Below, piece by piece: positions 23,001 through 32,866 of a DNA stretch of 64,000 bases (position 1 is its first letter; each line of letters opens with the position of its first letter). Below the pieces are notes generated by a model, which ran no database searches, was not told where the DNA came from, and worked only from the letters and a program-made list of their open reading frames with translations. Origin of the DNA: Melampsora larici-populina 98AG31 (taxonomy: Eukaryota; Basidiomycota; Pucciniomycetes; Pucciniales; Melampsoraceae); the NCBI RefSeq assembly GCF_000204055.1, contig NW_006768791.1, forward strand, positions 718,161-782,160. Reading direction: 5' to 3'. A program made the translations under genes and the position numbers.

Positions 23001-23846
23001 GAAGGACCTCTGTCCCATTCAAGAGTACACTCTCTTGAGCAATATCAGCGCCCGATCAGACACTTCCCAGCCCTTGAACAAACTTCGGAACAAATGACCG
23101 TTCAGAATGATCACATCCCGGATGCAGCATCTGGGCCTGTCTCTGCTCATGCGTACTCGATTGGAGGAAGTTCCGATCCCCCGATCATCGATATCAATGC
23201 GATGGCTCATTTACCCTTTACCTTCAGATCACCTTCACCGTTTCCGACCATGAATACCTCCATTAATCAGCCATCTGGCTCAGGGCCTTCATTCCCAGAA
23301 GAAAACATGGAGGATCAAAGTATCCCATTAAATTTATTCGATCCACAATTTCTAGCACTCTTCGGACTCACTTCTACTCGAAGTCATCAAGCAGGCACAC
23401 CGCAAGATAATAGCACGCACCCTCCTCCGAGACTGGAGAGTCAAGCCTCGTATACTAACTCGACTGAAGCAACCAATTATGAATCACATGAGATAAGAGA
23501 TCGAATACAAAGTTTAGAAGGATCGAGTGGAGGAAATTCAGTAAATGCGATTAGTCCTCCGATGAACTCAGATCCTACGACATCTTTTACTTCACCTCCT
23601 ACTCAAGTCGGAATCAATCCGAACTCAAAGGAATCATTCAATCATGAATCACACAGAAACAGAGATCAAATACAAAGCCCCAAAGGATCTAGTGGAGGAA
23701 ATTCTGGAAGTATGACCAGTCCTCCGATGAATTCAGGTCCTATGACACCTTTTACTTCACCTCCTAATCGAGTTGGAATCGAGGATGGAAGGCTAGGAGT
23801 TGGAGGTGAAGAACTTTTTTGGAATTATATCAGAGGAGAAAAGTAA
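20003..23846 (+). CDS. Zn(II)2Cys6 fungal transcription factor, 930 aa
   Basis: A Gal4-type zinc-cluster regulator with a fungal-specific transcription factor domain, acting in the nucleus; its targets cannot be read from sequence. Twelve exons join in phase: 20003-20116, 20201-20271, 20349-21086, 21200-21364, 21428-21471, 21538-21621, 21701-21788, 22066-22201, 22260-22362, 22433-22561, 22667-22911, 22971-23846. Cysteines 26, 29, 36, 42, 45, 52 have the classic C-x2-C-x6-C-x5-C-x2-C-x6-C spacing. A short coiled coil (YVRELEQRIRVLEQ) follows, a usual dimerisation element. The middle region includes WGIRAMALLANAQF, DHGLFFWSLTTNLAATIGLF and VKLPGTVDCVLD. The last exon is a Ser/Pro/Asn-rich tail with two similar units ending RDRIQSLEGSSGGNS and RDQIQSPKGSSGGNS. 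The first exons are duplicated at 15371-18926. A divergent paralogue lies at 42102-45582. No lesion seen. Confidence 0.9.
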
Positions 23847-24108
23847 GAGCAGTGGTAGATGTGTTTAGGTGGATTGCATGGATAAAATTCGAGTTTTCTT
23901 TTTTTATGTGTATGTATTGCTTGGTTATCTGAGGTTTGATGATCTTGCCAATACACCCTTGTAGTAGTAATATGGACAGATACTTTAGTAGCTAGAAACA
24001 CCAAAGGAATCAATATTATCTGTTCAATGTGTTTTAACGATCCATCCATCCCCTTCTCAATGGAACCACAATCTCGAAGAAAAATCTCTAGACTCCAAAG
24101 ACGGATCC
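23847..24108. other. Spacer after the transcription factor gene
   Basis: About 260 bp, probably 3' UTR and terminator of the upstream gene. No feature recognised. Confidence 0.4.
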
Positions 24109-26127
24109 GTGTTTGATTCACAATCATATTCGCAATCCAGTCAGGCAAGTCGTAGTATTGCGTCCACAAGGAAGAGTATACTTATCAAGTGTGCTACTGC
24201 ATCCAACGATCTCAAACCATCAGATATCCTCATCGACCGATTTCAGGTCTGCAAGTCCGTTTGTGATCCTTTGTTAACATTCTTCAAAGGTCAGCTCCGA
24301 ATTTGTCGACTTTTTTTTCAGAACCCGGCGTGAGGAAGCCTGACATCATTACGCTGATACGTAGGTGTCAATCGGGTGGAACAAGAGACTTCAAACGAGC
24401 TTCACCGTTCCGTTTGGGAAATGCTGTCCATGACGTCCTACCGCTGAGAAGTAGCCAGTTTTCGGACGAAGGCGGTCTATAGGACATCTTATACGGTGTC
24501 CGAGAAAATACTCGAATCATAGCTGAGGAGCACGATGCAATGGCAAAGATCGTCCATTCCTCAATCGTTCTACACCTCCAAAAACTCAAAACCGAGGTGC
24601 GACTTCACATTTGTAACATCATAGAAGACACGGGGGAATTGCCAAGTTTGGTCGCTAGCGAGCGAGAGTCGTCCACTCGACTCATCACATCCTTGACTCG
24701 TTCCATTGCGTTCGCTACACACAGCCCTTTGAACCTTGAAGGCCGACAAGACCTATGGCTTTGCAATCAACTTGTAGTCGAACATCTTCGAAAAGAAGTT
24801 CAAGAAGGGAACATGCTGCAGAAAAGGAAATTGATCATGCAAACCAATAGCGCTCAGTTCGAAGAAGGTTTAGTTCGGTTCGTTGATGCCACTTCATGAG
24901 AACCTGTTCAAATCTTGAGATGCTACATTTTACTCATTGCGCCCTTGTCCTTCTTGTAGTGCTATCCGAAGTATCTGGGCTGTTTTCCACGATAATCGTA
25001 AATCGGGTGAAGTGTACAACCGTTGGGTGACTTCCGCTAATTTGATCGATGTCATCTCACCTACCACCCAATGGGAAGCATTCAGCTCTCGCGAGGACTG
25101 TTTGCTTGACCCTGATACACCTCTTCGAAACCCCAAAAGATAAATTATCCTGGGATGGGAGATCCTTGTACGATTCCGATTCATCAAGGAATACTTTACC
25201 ATAAAAAGAGGTAGGACTTCCGATCTCAATATCTTCCTAGTCTCTTCCTATAAATGTTTGCGTTATATGAAGTTATTTTTGATTTTCGATTACCTACATA
25301 CAGATATACAAGGCCTTACGCTGAAGGCTATTTTGTCATAACACCAGCTGGCTATATGCATGAATTCAAATCATCTGACATAAAAAAAGTTCAACACCAC
25401 AATTATCTATTTTCTTACTCGAATGTACTTTAGGAGCTCCAACTTACTCTCAATCACGACCACAATTTAATTTGATTCTTGGAAAAAAAAATCAATCGAG
25501 AGCTTATGCATTTCGTGCTAAGAATCATGAGGAATTAATGATTTGGTGGAATGCTTTAAAATAATTATGTAAAGTATATTTGATCAGTTCTATTCCTCAA
25601 GCGAGAGGTGTAGATGTTCAGGCCGCGGTACGAGTAGTAGGTTCGTAAGATGATTGATAATCTAGTGCAAGTTCAAAATAAACAAATCAAGTTTTCTGAC
25701 CTACGATGTTTTTTACAGGTTATGGAGCCGAAGAGGAGGAGGAAGAATTGTTTGAAAGTGAAGAAGAATTTCACAATCGAATGGAGGGTGTGGAGATAGT
25801 GCGGCTGGAAGCTCGCAGAGGTAGTTCTCAAGGGGATGAGACTTTACTAATGGCAACGAGAGATTTAGCTCGACACTATCCGGGGTAATAAAATCGCCTT
25901 TCCCTTATATCTTTTAATACGAACTGATACCTTTGGCATCGCAGTCTAGCGCGATCTCAGACATACCAAATTACCATACAAGCCTCGACCCCAGAAGTGA
26001 AGCCTGGCCTGCTGGTGTAAGTCACACTTTGGTTCTCTCAATGGGCCTAGTGCTGAACAAGCCCTTATCTTTTCAGAAGGAAGATGGCGCCTTGGAAGAA
26101 AATGGAATCCTGGCAAACGTCACATAG
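24109..26127 (+). pseudogene. SLM1-like PH-domain protein, decayed
   Basis: Intact SLM1/SLM2 proteins bind PI(4,5)P2 at the plasma membrane and act with TORC2. Pieces appear in order: LKPSDILIDRFQ near 24213; GGL(stop)DILYGVRENTRII near 24471-24520; HDAMAKIVHSSIVLHLQKLKTE from 24531; FEEGLVR, spliced to IWAVFHDNRKSGEVYNRWV; LLDPDTPLRNP near 25108; the PH-domain parts YAEGYFVITPAGYMHEFKSSD and AYAFRAKNHEELMIWWNALK; and an acidic tail near 25725. Lesions: an in-frame TAG at 24480-24482, a one-base shift near 25140, more shifts near 25390-25430 and a stop at about 25561. Introns are kept, so it is a decayed gene or DNA-level copy. Confidence 0.85.
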
Positions 26128-27053
26128 AAAACACGATTGATGGAAACCATTGGTCATCACATATAACCTTCAAATTTGAAGTATATGCGATGGTTTCAAT
26201 CGTCATCCATCATTGCTGACCAGGTTGGACTAGAACCTTTGGTCGCGATGCTCTCACTCAACTGACATGAGTGAGAGCAGTTAACCCCAAAAAACCTCCC
26301 GACGCGATTGAGTTTTGGATATCAAGTCAAGGCATGGGCATGTCTTCGAACATGCCTTGACTGGTAACACGTTCGATGAATGGTGGACCCAGGTACAGAA
26401 GTTGCAATCCTCCTCACGGTGTAGCCCAGGTGTGAGCAAGTGCAGGCGCTAAGTTCAACACCTGCATCACACAGACAAACAATACCAAAATGTGAGCCAT
26501 CAATTATGATTGAGGGTGCTCTCCTCTGTGAGTTTTGAAGGTGACACGCACGTCATACACAGGCCAGGGGGGCAGACTAGCACCATTTAAACGGTGCTAG
26601 TCTACCCCATGTACGCTGGCTAGCACAAAATCCACATTCACCCTTGGCTACAACTGAACTATGTAAAAATAAGTGAATGAGCAGAGATTGCCAACATCAT
26701 AGTGATAATTGTTTAGAAAGTGAATGATTTAGAAAGTCAAGATCAGTGAAATTATTGAGTGATTTATGGGTGACAAATCAACTGTAAAACACCAAAGTAA
26801 TAATTGTTAAGTGAATTATTTAGAAAGTGAAGATCAGTGGAATCAAAGAGTGATTTACTGGTGACACATGTCCTGCAACCTCTGTAACCCTAAACATGAA
26901 TATTAAAACAAATAAGAATCCATGTCATGAAGAACGCAAGCAGGAAAAGTACATAGGTGTCACTCTTTGGTCCTGGGTAGGTTTACCTCAAGAAAAGTAT
27001 GTATTTTCCACAGACCCATGTTAATTGTGAACAAAATTGCAAGACTTGACAGA
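26128..27053. other. Gene-free stretch with hairpins
   Basis: No gene recognised. Two hairpins are clear: GCTCTCACTC…GAGTGAGAGC near 26249-26278, and GACTAGCACCATTTAAACGGTGCTAGTC-type palindrome at 26575-26602. Words such as AGTGAATGATTTAGAAAGT repeat around 26717-26835. Confidence 0.5.
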
Positions 27054-27060
27054 ATATGAT

Positions 27061-28218
27061 CAACACACAGACCGAACCGCAGGGAAAAACGGCCTACGGT
27101 GCGGTGCGGTACGGTCTGGAGACCGTAGGCTGCAGTACGACCTGCTACGGTCAAACCGTACCGTAGTCTGGTATTTGCCAGGTAATTAGGGGGGGTTTCC
27201 GTACCGCTGTCTCCGTATTCCGGAGGTATCACCACCGTAGTTCGGAGTGCAGTACGGTCACTCCGGTATTTGTATACACCCTCAAGTTTTGCTAAGTTTG
27301 ATGGTAAAGTCCAAGGAGTAGTTGTCCAAGCCAATAAACAAGTATTTGGATCCTCCAATAATGGAAACAAAACTGTGACTGCTGGATCATTCACATCATG
27401 ATAATCACTTCCGGCTTCAAAATTTGAAAGTGGTGTAGTACAAGAAGTCGAATAAGGCATTACCCTACTTGCTCTATAAACTTGACCTTTTGTTCAAAGT
27501 TGTTTAAATACCCACCACATACTTTCCATAAAATCCACATTTAACATTTTATAATCATTATCAAAATCGATCCATCTCCCCATTCTTTCAATTGTTGATC
27601 TCCATTCTGATGAATATCTCATCACGATCGATCTACATTCTGCATTATAAGCTTTGATTCTGATCTTCATCACATCATCTTTTGATTTGATTTGGATTTT
27701 CTTGTCAATTTCATGTTCCACTGGTAATCCATGACAATCCCAACAAAATCGACGTTCAACATAATGACCATCAAGAAGAGCAAATCTAGTCACAATATCC
27801 TATTATGAGAAAAAAATGTTTGAGTTTAGTTAAATGATCGATCAGAAAAGAGAATGAAAGATTTTAGAAAAACCAACTTTGACAATACCCATCAAAAGAT
27901 GACCATAATGAGGTAAACCAGTAGCAAAAGGAGGACCATCATAACGGTTCCATCAAGTACGATGTCCTTTTTTATTTTCTTTATGTCTTGTTTTTCCAAA
28001 TCAATATTTTTTGTCTTTTCTCGTTTTTTTGAGCATAGTCGTCCGTAGCCTACGGTGGCTACGGTTCGGTCCGCTACGGGCTGACCGTACCGTAGTGATG
28101 GGTTTGAGCTAGTAGTATTATTGACTACACTACGGTTACGGTGAGGTTTAGAAATTAAACCTCATCGTACCGTCGCCGAGGCCGTAGTGCACTTCACTAC
28201 GGGCCGGTTTGTGTGTTG
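27061..28218. mobile_element. hAT-like element carrying an IleRS gene fragment
   Basis: The ends CAACACACAGACCG and, inverted, CAACACACAAACCG bound a 1,158-bp unit flanked by the 7-bp duplication ATATGAT (27054-27060, 28219-28225). Both end regions (about 27061-27290 and 28030-28218) are GC-rich and crowded with TACGGT/ACCGTA words in both orientations, like the subterminal binding motifs of hAT elements. Between them lies a piece of an isoleucyl-tRNA synthetase gene. The ends and 7-bp duplication resemble those of the autonomous-type hAT at 57180-61605 (CAACACCCAAACCCC; ATCAGAC), so it is probably a gene-capturing non-autonomous relative. Confidence 0.82.
27292..28000 (-). pseudogene. Isoleucyl-tRNA synthetase fragment captured by transposon
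   Basis: Cytosolic IleRS (ILS1 in yeast) charges tRNA-Ile. This fragment covers only part of the N-terminal half. Reading the minus strand: [17 protein letters not shown] (with the class I HIGH-type signature), GIVK, an intron, [60 protein letters not shown], then a stop near 27491, and [17 protein letters not shown] at about 27345-27292. Beyond that both sides change abruptly to TACGGT-rich transposon ends. Intron retention shows capture of genomic DNA. Confidence 0.88.
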
Positions 28219-28319
28219 ATATGATTTTGAGATTATTGAAAAGCCCAAAAAACCCCACACCACCATCCAAGTTGATCTTTGGTTTGGGTCCATCCACAGG
28301 TCCACCCCAAATTAATGGC

Positions 28320-28890
28320 AAGATTTATTTGTTGGTTTGAGTGGCAGGTGATCAATAATGGTGACATAAATGGTCAGATAAGGAAAAAGATAACAAGTTC
28401 ATGATTTTGTGACCACAAGATTGGGTGTGTAAATGAGTGTCCCAGCAAATCATCTGTTACTGATGTTACTGATATCAAATTGATAGAGTAAGTAAACTTG
28501 TTGGTTTCAAGTGTTTACCCCAGCCTTCAAGATGAGATGAGTGGTCAAATAAGGCACCATATAACTTGTAATGTAAAGGGTTTTTGGTAATGAGAACCAC
28601 ACTGGCGGGTACACATATGGGTAACATTATCACACTGATGATCTGTGACCAAAGATGAACCATAGTGCAAGTTTGTTGGTTCCAAAGAGCTGTCCTTGCT
28701 TGGAGAATGAATGGTCAAACAAGGACAAAGACAACTTGTTCATAATGTTAACCAAACTTGTGGGTGGGTCTGTCACATTGTCATCATAGAACAATAACCT
28801 TCTTGGTTTCAAGAGTTTTCCCGGCCTTGATACAGAAATTGTCAGAGGAGGACAAAGATAAGTTGACAAATAAAGTGAACTTGTTGAAGG
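28320..28890. repeat. Four diverged tandem repeats, about 125-175 bp spacing
   Basis: A unit starting TTGGTTTCAAG and containing GGTCAAATAAGGACAAAGATAACTTG recurs near 28333, 28500, 28676 and 28802, with the second motif near 28374, 28533, 28711 and 28838. Copies are strongly diverged. No coding capacity recognised. Confidence 0.55.
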
Positions 28891-28936
28891 TTTTTTGTAA
28901 AGTGTAGCGACTATAGGGTCAAACAGTCACTCTATT

Positions 28937-30028
28937 CACAGGGGCAAAAACAGATGCTCACATAGGTGTGAGCGTTGAAATTTTTGTGTTTTCTTCAATG
29001 TTTGTTCAATTTTACTTCCCATTTCTTTCCCATTTCTTTCCTATTTCTTTCTGCTTGTCAACTGATTTTGGGATCAACAGGAACTGAGCAGACAAACTAA
29101 GCCTTCCTCAGGCGTTATTCCTGAGCAAAGAAGTCTGAGGAAGGGCTGATCCATCTGCTCAGCTGATCCTGAGCGGCATTCCCTGGTTCAGTAGGTTCCA
29201 AGGGACACCACTAATGATTAGATTAAGGGCTGAGCTGAACTGAGTATTCCCTTAGCTAAGTCTCTGCAGCATCTCTTGGACGGATCACAGAGGGCCAGGC
29301 TTGCCTCAAGCTTCATGGCTCCGGAATGAAGCCTGAGGCCCATCTGCTCAGTTCAACTGAGCTGCTCAGCTATTCCTCAGTGACATTCCTGAGATCAGAA
29401 GGATCCAGAGGATTTTACTGCTCATTGGCTTAGGGGCTGCTCAGCTAGTCCTGAGGGGAATTCTTGGGATCAGAGGGATCCAAAGGATGTCACTGAGTGT
29501 TGGCTGAGGGGCTGCTCAGTTGATCTCAGCCCCTCAGTGTGAACAGCTTTATCCAGGGAAAATCACTGAGGATTAGTTGCACAAATGGGATGGCTATTTT
29601 ATCAGGCTTCATTCTTTAGCAAAGAAGTCTGAGGGAAGTCTGGGCCATCAGCGATTCAGCCAAGGGATGCTACTGAGTATTTGCTGAGCAGCTCAAAAGG
29701 GACACCTGTGTTCAGGCTTCTTCACTAAGAAATGAAGCCTGAGGAAGGTATAGTTCATGTGCTCATTTTCATTTTGAACAAATTGCTGAGTATGCAGTGA
29801 CTCATGAGCTGATCCCAAGTACTCATCTGGACTCAGCTATTGCTCATCCAAGATGAAAATGGGCCTTCTCAAGAAATGTCAAGCAAAATATAAGCAACAC
29901 AGGCTGATCACCTGAACACAACCAAAATTGCAAATTGAATAAATCTGAAAGAAAATGAATCTTTTTTGGAGAATTCAAAAAAGTCTACAATGCTCACATG
30001 TATGTGAGCATCAATTTTGGCCCCTGTG
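28937..30028. mobile_element. 1.1-kb non-autonomous element, TSD ATT
   Basis: CACAGGGGCAAAAACAGATGCTCACATA at the left is mirrored at the right by TATGTGAGCATCAATTTTGGCCCCTGTG, and ATT flanks both ends (28934-28936, 30029-30031). The terminal GCTCACATA…TGTGAGC parts also form local hairpins. The interior (29080-29860) is built from degenerate GCTGAGC, CTGAGG and CTCAGC words, with no gene. Confidence 0.8.
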
Positions 30029-30660
30029 ATTGGGACACATTGTCATTGAAAAAAAGCAATGTAATGTTTTTGAGGCTCACAACAAGTTTGAGCTTGGGGA
30101 AACTAGACTACCCAATATTATAATTGTCCAAGGTCATGGTGGACATGAGGCCATCCATGAACTTGGACAATGAATGCATCCCAAAATCAGCACTAAGAAG
30201 AAGTGAGACTGGATCCTTTCATAATCTTGTCATCAATCAAGATGATTTTAGAGATACATCAGGTGTAAACTGAGATGATTTGGTACATTACATCCTGATG
30301 TTGTGTGACTCATCCACATCACATAATTACACAGTGTCCACCAAAAATGCGCCCGACGTCCGGTGAGCTCGCTCTGACGCAGATGTCCAACATTCGTGCA
30401 GTTTTTGTGCGCGGGTATTTGGAAACTGAGCTTCTCAGTACCAACACCACTCAGGGTAGGTCAGCATCAACTCATACTCATGATTTCAACCGCTCAAGCC
30501 TGAAGCCTGAGCTATTGAATTTAACATGATGAAGATCCATGAACCAAGTAAAACACTGTCCTCAACGATTGCGTTGGGTAAGGCCGGGTTGTATTACTCT
30601 TTACCCCTAAATGTGGGCCTTTGTAATGTGATTATGTACCTAATCGCATGATGAAATAAC

Positions 30661-30918
30661 TTGAATTACACACATATGTACTTACATTTGATTCTTAAAG
30701 AAGACGATCAATTCCTTTCAGAAAATGAACATTTAAGAGAACTGCTGGGGATAGCTAATGATATGAATCTACAAGCTGGACAATCCAATCCGTCTAGACC
30801 ATCACAGGATGCTCATACTGCTAAACTGAATAGTGTAGTAGAAGAAGAGGAAGAAGAAGCAGGTGAAGTGATGGATGAGAGTCTTGATGGGGATCAATGG
30901 TTAGGAGGAAATTCATGA
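30661..30918 (+). pseudogene. Glutamate-rich coding fragment inside the element
   Basis: An open stretch, after a possible acceptor near 30699, reads DDQFLSENEHLRELLGIAND, then NPSRPSQDAHTAKLNS, a run of Glu residues and DGDQWLGGN before a stop. The first part looks like a leucine-repeat coiled coil. I do not recognise the family. Codon quality and a normal protein-like composition suggest a second captured host exon, unrelated to the channel fragment downstream. Confidence 0.45.
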
Positions 30919-31059
30919 TGGAAAGTAAACGAATTTTCATCTTGAGATACCTGTCAAAATCAAACTTTTTGTCAGTGTTTGTATCTGCGTGTCCCTGCTC
31001 AGCGCACGGACCCCGAGCTCAGCTCGAGATTTTGCATTTTTCCAACATTTCTGAGAACG

Positions 31060-32440
31060 ACTGTACTAAAGATGCTGAAATTCCAATTAAAGTGGAAGAT
31101 AATAAGGATCCAATTGAATCCTTATCTAGTATAGATCAATCTCAAATCAATCATCGACAACCAATGGAGCTAACTTAACAAAGTCCCTGTCATCTGCCAG
31201 ACTTCAGAAGCAAGTTTGTCTAGAACTTGCTTCCGAAGTCTGGCAGATGACAGGGACTTTGTTAAGTTAGCAATGGAAGATAATTTAGAAAGTAATTCCA
31301 TCATCATTTCAGAAGGATCCAATTCAACAGTAGAAGTGAATCTGATCTGATCAAAGAATCTCAACACCTTTGACATTGATACAAGCAATTGAAATCTTCA
31401 ACTGTCCCTCCTATGCTAACACCAGAAGAAGAAGAAAATTGTTTATTCAAATTGGCTAATGTATTGGCTACCGCATTTGAAATGTTTCAAGGTGCTCCAA
31501 TCAAGGCGATTCAAAATATGGAAGCTGTTTGGGGTGTTAAAGATACTAAAAAGATTCTGACTTCTCAATGTAATGCACTTGAGATGGCCATTGTTAGTGA
31601 AGCTAAAAAGTTCATCTGAAGTCCTGCTTGCGAACGAGTGATTGGTAATCATCTCTTTCTCTTTCTCTCAACCCTCATCTTCTTTTATTAATTCAAATAT
31701 GTTTCTTTACATTTCACGGAAGCAATTTGGACTGTAAAGATTACTTATACTTCAACGGCTATCTTTGATATTGTCTCTGATCGATACAAACTTTGACCGG
31801 TTTCACTTTACAATCCAAGAGATGCACCTTTACTCAATCATTATTGTTTAGGAGTTCCACGTAATAGAGCTGCTCTAGGTTATTTGAATTATGGTATTCT
31901 TATCATCTCATATGTATCCACAATGGAAACTAGAGCATTGAATCGAATGAATGGATATGAGATTTGGTTTAATATCTTTACCTTGGGAGTCACATTAGAT
32001 AAGACTGGATCAATCTTAGAACATGGTTGGTGTGTATTTATAGCAAATCTTTGGAATGGATTTGATGTTGCCTTCATCTTGGGTTATTTGATTTATTTAT
32101 CTTTAAGAAGTTCTGGTTTATTTTATTTATCTCATTGTGATGTGAAATCTTATTAGTCAATTGAACAGTCTCATCAAGTTTTATCTTGTTTAGCTATCTT
32201 TGTGTTTCCTAGACTAGCTTTCATTACACTTTTGGATGATCTTTTGATTTTATCTTTTAGATCGATGATGAGTCATTTTGTGTTTTTAATGTTATTAGGA
32301 GCTTGGTGTTTTCTTGGCTTTTTATATTCACTTTATATGCTTCAAGTTAGTTTAACTGAAGCCGGTGAAATGGAAAAATATTCAATCGATCAAATCGCTA
32401 AACGGATGGTTTACATTTTCTTTGGATTAGATGCTACTGG
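31060..32440 (+). pseudogene. Yvc1-like TRP cation channel fragment
   Basis: Intact Yvc1 is a vacuolar-membrane, TRP-type calcium-release channel of fungi. The clear match starts near 31392: PPMLTPEEEENCLFKLANVL, AFEMFQGAPIKAIQNME, VWGVKDTKKIL, ALEMAIVSEAKKFI, an in-frame TGA at 31617-31619, then SPACERVI, an intron (GTAATC…GGAAG) and AIWTVKITYTSTAIFDIVS, another stop near 31794, DAPLLNHYCLGVPRNRAALG, and membrane segments YGILIISYV, FNIFTLGVTLDKT…EHGWCVFIANLWNGFDV and later FLMLLGAWCFLGFLY. The upstream part is cut by a 102-bp palindromic insertion. The pore and C-terminus are absent beyond about 32440. The piece lies wholly inside the TTA-flanked element, so it is probably captured DNA. Confidence 0.82.
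31169..31270. repeat. Near-perfect palindromic foldback element, TSD CAATGGA
   Basis: The sequence GCTAACTTAACAAAGTCCCT… runs inward and is repeated in inverse almost without change to …AGGGACTTTGTTAAGTTAG around an 11-nt centre (TTTGTCTAGAA region), about 45 bp per arm. CAATGGA flanks both sides (31162-31168, 31271-31277), marking an insertion. It splits the coding frame (…QPMED…) of the captured channel gene. The outer word TTAACAAAGTCCCT matches the ends of the elements at 7280 and 46303. Confidence 0.88.
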
Positions 32441-32866
32441 CATCACGAATCACGATTGCTCACGAGTTACCCAAATTCATATCTTCATATATGTTTCAAA
32501 AATACATATATGGTTTCTCGGAAGAAGAATGGTGATCCAAAAGTTTGAGAGACACCACTCAGGAAAGAGGCTTTCCAGTTTCCGAATGACTTCAGACCCC
32601 TTGTTTGGGGTTCAAATTTTCTTTGAAGGCGAAGAAAGGCCCTGCATACTGTGCAAGTAGTTATGAGCACCTCAGCCCGCGCCCGCGCTGCGCGTTCTGA
32701 CCGGTAGTCTTAGGTCATGAGACACAAAGGTTTTACCGGCCTTGTGTGGCTCAATTTCATCTGCGCAGCGCGGGCGTGTTCTTTTGGAAAGCACAAAAAT
32801 TACACACTTCTGATGAAATTCCAAGCTCACCGGACGTCGGGCGCGTTTTTGGTGGACACTGTGTTA

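Larger units (their letters stand above)
30330..32863. mobile_element. TTA-flanked element carrying host-gene pieces
   Basis: Forty-base terminal inverted repeats start CACAGTGTCCACCAAAAA and continue GCGCCCGACGTCCGGTGAGCT, at 30330-30369 and inverted at 32824-32863, differing at one position. TTA lies outside both ends (30327-30329, 32864-32866). The 2,534-bp body has no transposase. It contains a glutamate-rich coding fragment and most of the N-terminal half of a Yvc1-like channel gene with introns. A TTA duplication fits PIF/Harbinger; CAC-type ends with 3-bp duplications also fit CACTA elements, so the superfamily is left open. Confidence 0.85.

Noticed and set aside
24897..24899. Stop codon in the SLM1-like pseudogene as a lesion
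   Set aside because: An intron (donor GTTCGT, acceptor TTGTAG) removes this stop and keeps phase, so it is not counted among the lesions.
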